DNA from: a virus
IMG/VR virus record: IMGVR_UViG_3300020474_000078
Location: 1 to 28,479 of that record
Length of the DNA: 28,479 bases
Strand: one strand, 5' to 3'
The position numbers were made by a program, and so were the translations under genes. The notes under the pieces are model-generated. The model saw only the letters and a list, made by a program, of their open reading frames with translations, searched no databases and was not told the DNA's origin. Positions 23,257 to 28,479 of this stretch are shown here, one piece after another. The stretch's first letter is position 1; each line of letters opens with the position of its first letter.

Positions 23257-24182
23257 GAGACTTAGTTTTGTTTGGGGATTGTTTAGATACCCTTAAAGAA
23301 TTTGATGAGAAACCTAGGATGTGTGTTACTTCTCCCCCTTATTATGGTCTAAGAGACTATGGTGGCGAGGGCGATCAAATAGGATTGGAATCAACTCCAG
23401 AAGAATATATTCAAAAATTAGTAGAAATATTTCGAGAGGTAAGAAATATTCTAACAGATGATGGTACACTGTGGTTGAATATAGGAGACTCATACTATAA
23501 CTATAGACCTGGTACTGGAGGATTACCTAAGCAAACTGTTAGTAGAACTAATCAGGATCTACCAGAGAATTGTAATCGAAGAGCAAATAAACTAGAAGGA
23601 CTAAAAGAAAAGGATCTTATTGGTATTCCTTGGATGCTTGCATTTGCATTAAGAACTGATGGATGGTATCTTAGACAGGACATTATCTGGCACAAACCTA
23701 ATCCAATGCCAGAAAGTATGAAGGATAGATGTACTAAATCACACGAATACATTTTCCTTTTAAGTAAGAACAAAAAGTATTTTTATGACAATGAAGCAAT
23801 TAAAGAACCAGCAAAAGACTGGGGAACAAGGGATCGCACTAAAGGTAAGTACCATAATCCTGGTACTGGCTTGGTTCCTCATAGTGGGTTATCCAAGTCT
23901 TACCCTACAAAAAATAAACGGTCTGTTTGGTCAATAACTAACAAACCATATAAAGGAGCACACTTTGCTGTATTCCCACCTGACTTAATTGAACCATGTA
24001 TTCTTGCAGGAAGCGAGAAAGGTGACATTGTTCTTGATCCATTTATGGGATCTGGAACCACTGCTATGGTTGCTAAGAAACTAGGCAGAGATTACATAGG
24101 TTGCGAATTGCATGAGGGTTATGGTAGTCTAATACAAGACAGAGTAAATTCTAGACAAGGTACATTAGAGAGTTTTTTATGA
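23253..24182 (+). CDS. DNA methyltransferase (N4-cytosine or N6-adenine, beta class)
   Basis: A 309 aa amino-methyltransferase with motif order IV before I (beta class). TSPPYYGLRDY (residues 26-36) is the catalytic motif; the Ser before PPY is commoner in N4-cytosine enzymes, while DPPY is commoner in adenine ones. DPFMGSGTT (262-270) is the SAM-binding motif I and YIGCEL (281-286) its following strand. The middle, about 85-120 and 180-225, is the probable target-recognition part. No restriction partner is nearby, so it is an orphan enzyme, perhaps giving self-protection from host restriction. ATGA overlaps connect it to gp55 and gp47, so it is fully integrated in the operon. Confidence 0.9.
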   Translation: MRDLVLFGDCLDTLKEFDEKPRMCVTSPPYYGLRDYGGEGDQIGLESTPEEYIQKLVEIFREVRNILTDDGTLWLNIGDSYYNYRPGTGGLPKQTVSRTNQDLPENCNRRANKLEGLKEKDLIGIPWMLAFALRTDGWYLRQDIIWHKPNPMPESMKDRCTKSHEYIFLLSKNKKYFYDNEAIKEPAKDWGTRDRTKGKYHNPGTGLVPHSGLSKSYPTKNKRSVWSITNKPYKGAHFAVFPPDLIEPCILAGSEKGDIVLDPFMGSGTTAMVAKKLGRDYIGCELHEGYGSLIQDRVNSRQGTLESFL

Positions 24183-25231
24183 AGATAGCAATTATAACAG
24201 ATCAGCATTTCGGTGCTAGAAAAGGTAGTGTAGAGTTCCACCAGTATTTTCAAAAGTTTTATGAAGACATTTTTTTCCCTGCGATTGCTAGAGAAGGCAT
24301 CACAACTCTTATCGATATGGGAGACACTTTCGACAATAGGAGGAACATTGATCTCTGGTCTCTCAAATGGGCTAAAGAAAATTACTTCGATAGGTTGCAA
24401 GATATGGGAATTGCTGTATACTCTATTGTTGGGAATCACACTGCGTACTACAAAAATAATAACACAGTTAACACTATTGACTTATTATTACGAGAATATA
24501 ATAATATTATTCCTATCAGAGACTTTGCTGAGTATACAATTGGAGGCACCAAGTTTGCCTTCCTCGCTTGGATGAATAAAGAAAATGAAAAATCAATGCT
24601 AAGGAAAATCAAAGCATCTAAAGCAAAAGTTGCCTGTGGTCATCTAGAGTTAAATGGTTTCTCTCCATACAAAGGATTTGAACAAACAAGAGGACAAGAT
24701 ATAGAACACTTACAAAAATTTGATAGAGTCTTTAGTGGACATTATCATACTCGTAGTAATGATGGTCAGGTATTTTATCTTGGTAATCCATATGAAATGT
24801 ATTGGAATGATGTGGAAGATGATAGAGGATTCCATTTCTTTGATACTGAAACCTATGAACTAGAATCAGTTAATAATCCTTATCGTATGTTCTACAATGT
24901 TTATTATGATGATACACCTTATCAAACATTTGATAGTAGAGAACTAGAAGGAAAGATAGTCAAAGTAATTGTTCAGAAAAAAAGTGATGTTAAATCATTT
25001 GAAAGGTTTATCGATAAGATTCAATCTTCTAATGTTGAAGAATTAAAAATTGTCGAAAATTTTGATTACAATAATGGATGGTTACATGGCGATGATGATA
25101 TTGATGTGAGTGAGGAAAACACTCTGTCAATATTAAATACATATATTGACGAGTCAGAAGACACTCTAGATAAATCTAGAGCAAAAGACATGTTCAAAAA
25201 TTTATACACTAAGGCTTCAGAAGTGGAGTAA
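24179..25231 (+). CDS. 47: Recombination nuclease subunit gp47 (Mre11/SbcD-like)
   Basis: A 350 aa calcineurin-like phosphoesterase (T4 gp47 is 339 aa). Metal-binding motifs are in order: TDQH (Asp8, His10), MGDTFDNR (Asp49), VGNHTAY (Asn86, His87), CGHLELNG and FSGHYHTR. With gp46 it resects double-strand ends, supports recombination-dependent replication and, in T4, degrades host DNA. The first codon overlaps the methyltransferase stop by four bases, and the stop overlaps the next gene by one. Confidence 0.96.
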   Translation: MKIAIITDQHFGARKGSVEFHQYFQKFYEDIFFPAIAREGITTLIDMGDTFDNRRNIDLWSLKWAKENYFDRLQDMGIAVYSIVGNHTAYYKNNNTVNTIDLLLREYNNIIPIRDFAEYTIGGTKFAFLAWMNKENEKSMLRKIKASKAKVACGHLELNGFSPYKGFEQTRGQDIEHLQKFDRVFSGHYHTRSNDGQVFYLGNPYEMYWNDVEDDRGFHFFDTETYELESVNNPYRMFYNVYYDDTPYQTFDSRELEGKIVKVIVQKKSDVKSFERFIDKIQSSNVEELKIVENFDYNNGWLHGDDDIDVSEENTLSILNTYIDESEDTLDKSRAKDMFKNLYTKASEVE

Positions 25232-25503
25232 TGTATCTACTAACCTCAGAAAAACAAACAAAAGAAGGTGCTTATGCTGTAAAGGATAAGTCTGGAGATA
25301 AGGTCTTGTTCATTTTTGAAAAAGAAGATGATGCAGAAAGATACTCATCTCAGTTGTTTTCTGATCATGGAGTCCAAATGCAGGTTATAGAAATTGACGA
25401 GGGTGTTGCAATTTCTGCCTGTGAGATGTATAATTATAAGTACACAGTAATTACCCCTAACGATATCGTTGTACCGCCACCACTAGAGGATGATAAAATT
25501 TGA
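25231..25503 (+). CDS. DUF3110-like small protein between gp47 and gp46
   Basis: A 90 aa protein. VLFIFEKEDDAERYSSQL (residues 25-42), then a VQMQVIEIDE strand and YKYTVITPNDIVVPPPLEDD near the end, resembles the cyanobacterial/plant DUF3110 family, which has a 'FExEDDAxRYAxxLEAQ' core and a Pro-rich end; this is from memory. A ferredoxin-like alpha/beta fold is likely. Function is unknown for both. It overlaps gp47 by one base and gp46 by 14, so it is co-translated with the nuclease pair and may act with it. Confidence 0.78.
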   Translation: MYLLTSEKQTKEGAYAVKDKSGDKVLFIFEKEDDAERYSSQLFSDHGVQMQVIEIDEGVAISACEMYNYKYTVITPNDIVVPPPLEDDKI

Positions 25504-27220
25504 GAAAGTTCGTTGGAAAAATTTCCTGAGTACAGGAGACCAATGGACTAACATACAACTTGACAAGACTGGAACCACTCTTGTCGTAGGAAACAATGGT
25601 GCAGGAAAATCTACAATGTTAGATGCCCTGTGTTTTGTGCTATTCAATAAACCATACAGAAGAATAACAAAACTTCAAATGGTTAATAGTTCTAACGAGA
25701 AAGGAACCCTAGTAGAAGTTGAATTTAAAATAGGAACTAAAAATTATCTTGTTCGTCGTGGTATCAAACCAAATCTATTTGATATAGAAATCAACGGTGA
25801 GATGCGAAACAAAGAAGCAGATGATAGGATCAATCAAAAGATACTAGAAGATCATATATTAAAATTAAATTATAAATCATTTACACAAATTGTAATATTA
25901 GGTAGTAGTAATTTTATTCCTTTTATGCAACTATCTCTTTCTCATCGTAGAGAGGTGATTGAAGATCTATTGGATATTAAAATTTTCTCTGCAATGTGGA
26001 ATCTTGTTAAGGACAAGATCAAAGATATTAGAGATGAGATTAAGATACTGAATACAAAGAAAGATACTATAAAAGAAAAGATATTTATGCAAGAGGACTT
26101 CTTAAAAGAGTTGCAAGATAGGGGTGAAAAAAGTATAGAGAAAAATGAAGGAAAAATTACAAAAATTAATTTAGAAGTTGATAAATTACTTAATGAAAAT
26201 ATAGAAATTGAAGATCAAATTGTTACGAAAAATAAACAATTATTAGAGGTAAATGAATCTCCAAAAAGGTTGAAGACACTAGGAAATTTAAAGATCAAGT
26301 TAACTGAGAAAGTATCTGTTATTACAAAGGAACATAAGTTCTTTAACGATAATGTTACATGCCCTACATGCACCCAACCTATTGAAGAAAACTTTCGTCT
26401 AAATAAAATCGAAGACGCTCAAAATAGAGCAAAGGAACTCAGAGACGGCTATGTAAAGCTTGAGGAGTCGATAAAAGAAGAAACAGAGAGAGAGCGTCTT
26501 TTTCTCACACTTTCCAAGGAGATTACGAATCTAACACATGGCATTTCTCAGAACAATGTTCGCATTACTGGATACCAGAGACAAACAGGAGATTTACAAC
26601 AAGAAATTCAAACTCTTACCAAACAACTTCAAGGTAGAAATTCTGAACATGAGAAACTAAAAAGATTCGAGGATGATCTTCAACAAGTATTTGATGAACT
26701 CGTAGATAAAAAAGAAGATATAAAATATCAAGACTTTGCATTCTCTCTTCTTAGAGATGGTGGAGTGAAGTCTAAGATCATCAAGAAATATTTACCACTG
26801 ATTAATCAGCAAGTCAATCGTTACTTGCAGATGATGGATTTCTATATCAATTTTAAATTGGATGAAGAGTTTACTGAAACTGTTCAGAGTCCAGTTCATG
26901 ATAAATTTACATACTCATCTTTTTCAGAGGGTGAGAAAATGCGTATTGACCTAGCACTTCTCTTTGCTTGGAGAGAGGTTGCTAGGTTTAAAAATTCTGC
27001 AAATACAAATCTTCTTATACTTGATGAGGTGTTTGATTCATCACTAGATAGTGTAGGTACAGAAGAATTTAATAAGATTATTAAATATGTTATTGCAGAC
27101 TCAAATGTTTTTGTAATTTCTCATAAGATTGATATGTTAGATAAGTTCAATACTGTGATAGAATTTACTAAGAAAGGTGGGTTCTCTTATATGTCTAGTA
27201 AGTCTTTGGTTGAAGGTTAA
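25490..27220 (+). CDS. 46: Recombination nuclease subunit gp46 (Rad50/SbcC-like)
   Basis: A 576 aa SMC-type ATPase (T4 gp46 is 560 aa). Walker A GNNGAGKS (34-41), a long coiled coil (about 170-410) with a zinc-hook CPTC at 291-294, ABC signature FSEGEK (478-483) and Walker B LLILDEVFD (508-516) are all present. The gp46/gp47 complex processes DNA ends for recombination-dependent replication. ATG at 25490 follows an AGAGG and overlaps the previous gene by 14 bases. The coiled coil is short, as in other phage homologues. Confidence 0.96.
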   Translation: MIKFEKVRWKNFLSTGDQWTNIQLDKTGTTLVVGNNGAGKSTMLDALCFVLFNKPYRRITKLQMVNSSNEKGTLVEVEFKIGTKNYLVRRGIKPNLFDIEINGEMRNKEADDRINQKILEDHILKLNYKSFTQIVILGSSNFIPFMQLSLSHRREVIEDLLDIKIFSAMWNLVKDKIKDIRDEIKILNTKKDTIKEKIFMQEDFLKELQDRGEKSIEKNEGKITKINLEVDKLLNENIEIEDQIVTKNKQLLEVNESPKRLKTLGNLKIKLTEKVSVITKEHKFFNDNVTCPTCTQPIEENFRLNKIEDAQNRAKELRDGYVKLEESIKEETERERLFLTLSKEITNLTHGISQNNVRITGYQRQTGDLQQEIQTLTKQLQGRNSEHEKLKRFEDDLQQVFDELVDKKEDIKYQDFAFSLLRDGGVKSKIIKKYLPLINQQVNRYLQMMDFYINFKLDEEFTETVQSPVHDKFTYSSFSEGEKMRIDLALLFAWREVARFKNSANTNLLILDEVFDSSLDSVGTEEFNKIIKYVIADSNVFVISHKIDMLDKFNTVIEFTKKGGFSYMSSKSLVEG

Positions 27221-27222
27221 TT

Positions 27223-27762
27223 ATGAAAGAAGCATACATCGCTAAGAATGTTTTAGATTATACAGAGATCAAACAGGTCTATGATCATTTGATGAATAAT
27301 CCATGTTGGCATATCGGTGGTGGTTATGCTAATGCAGATAATCCAATACTAGCATACCCTAGATTTGTTGCAAAAGATCCTAATGGAATTCATTCAGAAT
27401 TTATTGCTGCATATATGATTGCAACGATGGTTAATGTTAAACAGAAGATCAGAGATAAATATGGTTTTGAACTACCTACACATGATGTAGAGTCTGTAGT
27501 TTTTAATGCCCAAAGAAAAGGCAACATACCTTGTTTCCATACTGATGGTACTGGTAGTAAAAAATATAGTTGGAGTATCATTGGATTCATGACTCCACAA
27601 TGGGATAAGTCTTGGGGTGGAGAATTGCAAATCCAAGAAGAGACTTTTACTTTTGAACCTGGTGATTTTATAGCATTCAAATCTACTGAACTACATGATG
27701 CTATGCCTATACTGGTAGACACACCATTTTACAGATTGACCTGTGCATGCATGATACCGTAA
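27223..27762 (+). CDS. 2-oxoglutarate/Fe(II) dioxygenase (prolyl 4-hydroxylase-like)
   Basis: A 179 aa protein. The iron-binding triad is FHTDGTG (His106, Asp108) and LHDAMPI (His158); Arg171 (FYRLTC) is at the 2-oxoglutarate-binding position. WGGELQIQEE (131-140) and FEPGDFIAFKS (144-154) are typical P4H double-stranded beta-helix strands. It would couple 2-oxoglutarate decarboxylation to hydroxylation of an unknown substrate, protein or nucleic acid. Such genes are frequent in marine T4-like phages. It starts two bases after gp46 and ends the unit before a terminator. Confidence 0.88.
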   Translation: MKEAYIAKNVLDYTEIKQVYDHLMNNPCWHIGGGYANADNPILAYPRFVAKDPNGIHSEFIAAYMIATMVNVKQKIRDKYGFELPTHDVESVVFNAQRKGNIPCFHTDGTGSKKYSWSIIGFMTPQWDKSWGGELQIQEETFTFEPGDFIAFKSTELHDAMPILVDTPFYRLTCACMIP

Positions 27763-27789
27763 TGTGACAGTATATTAAAGTGTCCACTT

Positions 27790-27814
27790 GAGGGTTTTTA
27801 CCCTCTATTTTTTT
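27790..27814 (+). terminator. Intrinsic terminator after the oxygenase gene
   Basis: GAGGGT (27790-27795) and ACCCTC (27800-27805) form a perfect 6-bp stem with a TTTT loop; after TA comes a run of seven T (27808-27814). It ends the gp55-gp46-oxygenase unit. Confidence 0.85.
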
Positions 27815-27816
27815 GT

Positions 27817-27831
27817 TATACTAGTAGTATA
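27817..27831 (+). promoter_or_regulatory. 15-base palindrome over a TATACT -10-like element
   Basis: TATACTA (27817-27823) and TAGTATA (27825-27831) are exact reverse complements around one G. TATACT (27817-27822) could be a -10 box, but no good -35 stands at the right distance. It lies 13 bases before the ATG at 27845, so an operator or a leader hairpin is possible. Confidence 0.45.
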
Positions 27832-27844
27832 CAAGACGAGACAA

Positions 27845-28479
27845 ATGCTTCACGAAATTAAAGGTAAACTTGCCAAACTCCTAGCAACAGAAAATTTGAT
27901 CATCGAGCATAGAGATGTGACTACTGCATCTTTCGATGTAGAGCGTAGAGTTCTTACTCTACCAATGTGGCAAATTAATTCTGAGGATGTATACGATCTT
28001 CTAGTAGCACATGAGGTAGGTCATGCACTTTATACTGACCCTCGCAACTGGTTCATGGAAGATGAGTACAAAGATCTTAATCCATCTTTAGTAAACATCA
28101 CAGAAGATGCTCGTATCGAGAAGTTAATGAAGAGAAGATATGCAGGTCTAAACAAAACATTCAGTAGAGGATATACACAATTAAATGAGGATGATTTCTT
28201 TGAGACTCAAGGTGAAGATCTTGCAACATATAGTTTCCCTGATCGTATCAACCTATGGTTCAAAGTAGGTGCATTCTTAAACATCAAGTTCTCTAACAAA
28301 GAGAAAGAGATTGTAGATCTTGTAGGTAAGTCTGAAACATTTGATGATGCATTAGTAGCAGCAAAAAGACTAAGTGCTTTTATCGAAGAGAACCAAACTA
28401 AAGATCTAGAGTTTGTAGAGAAATTAGTTTCAAAAGAAGGTGTTGCTCAAGGTGGTCTTGACAATCCTATGGATTTAGA
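27845..28479 (+). CDS. HExxH zinc metallopeptidase-like protein, 3'-truncated
   Basis: ATG at 27845 opens a frame with no stop to the window end (211 codons visible). HEVGH (residues 56-60) is a zinc-binding HExxH helix, preceded by a beta strand RRVLTLPMW as in gluzincins. NITEDARIEKLM (84-95) offers Glu87 as the likely third ligand, about 27 residues after the second His. I recall cyanophage proteins annotated as peptidases with this N-terminus and a von Willebrand A (CobT-like) C-terminus, next to a CobS/MoxR-like ATPase. The C-terminal part and neighbours lie outside the window, so this is a prediction. The visible C-terminal half is helical and charged. Confidence 0.85.
   Translation, partial: MLHEIKGKLAKLLATENLIIEHRDVTTASFDVERRVLTLPMWQINSEDVYDLLVAHEVGHALYTDPRNWFMEDEYKDLNPSLVNITEDARIEKLMKRRYAGLNKTFSRGYTQLNEDDFFETQGEDLATYSFPDRINLWFKVGAFLNIKFSNKEKEIVDLVGKSETFDDALVAAKRLSAFIEENQTKDLEFVEKLVSKEGVAQGGLDNPMDL

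Noticed and set aside
27454-27461. GATAAATA as a late promoter
   Set aside because: It lies inside the oxygenase coding sequence with no gene start 20-40 bases downstream.
1-28479. tRNA genes, CRISPR arrays, insertion sequences, introns or frameshifted genes
   Set aside because: No cloverleaf-like stretch, spaced direct repeats, transposase, inverted-repeat ends or broken core gene was seen; nearly every base is within coupled coding sequence.

Overview
This AT-rich window is a contiguous piece of a T4-like (contractile-tailed) myovirus genome. Every gene that can be supported is on the + strand. Genes are packed with 1-4 base ATGA/TAATG overlaps, and no gene-free stretch exceeds about 100 bases. 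The order is neck (gp13, gp14), gp15, small terminase gp16, large terminase gp17, sheath gp18, tube gp19, portal gp20, prohead core gp67, protease gp21, scaffold gp22, capsid gp23, gp3, UvsY, UvsW, sigma gp55, gp47, gp46. This is the arrangement known from marine T4-like phages, above all cyanophages of Synechococcus and Prochlorococcus. A cyanobacterial host is favoured by a DUF3110-like protein between gp47 and gp46 and by cyanophage-style tail-fibre repeats. A pelagiphage or another marine host cannot be excluded from sequence alone.

Layout. 1-2646: 3' part of a large tail-fibre gene with a LamG/concanavalin-like domain followed by fibre repeats. 2646-5726: neck and tail-terminator genes gp13-gp14-gp15. 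5723-8428: gp16 inside a cluster of very small genes (a small basic DUF6321-like protein, a two-helix membrane protein, several 50-80 aa proteins, a TTG-started 52 aa protein and a one-helix 53 aa protein), ending with a staphylococcal-nuclease-like enzyme directly before the large terminase. 8428-11105: gp17, a 35 aa ORF, a membrane-anchored protein, a HxGH nucleotidyltransferase and a Cys4 zinc-ribbon protein. 11187-19717: the tail and head morphogenesis block gp18-gp19-gp20-gp67-unknown-gp21-gp22-gp23, closed by a strong intrinsic terminator. 19804-22687: gp3, the recombination genes uvsY and uvsW, and a conserved unknown. 22780-27762: late sigma factor gp55, a DNA methyltransferase, the Mre11/Rad50-like pair gp47/gp46 around a small unknown, and a 2OG-Fe(II) oxygenase, then a second terminator. 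27845-end: the 5' part of a HExxH zinc metallopeptidase-like gene that runs off the window.

How it works together. Five NATAAATA late-promoter boxes sit 24-39 bases before gene starts (ORF 7543, gp18, gp20, gp67, gp22). The sigma factor expected to read such boxes, gp55, is in the window behind a sigma70-like promoter. Head and tail genes are therefore probably late, and the gp55-gp46 block earlier. gp21 should cut gp23 after an LTE motif (residues 56-58) during prohead maturation. gp16/gp17 package DNA through gp20, gp13/gp14 close the head, and gp15/gp3 cap the sheath and tube. UvsY/UvsW with gp46/gp47 form the recombination-dependent replication set. The less ordinary parts are the repeat insertion in gp14, the nuclease beside the terminase, the methyltransferase wedged between gp55 and gp47, the oxygenase, and the truncated peptidase gene.
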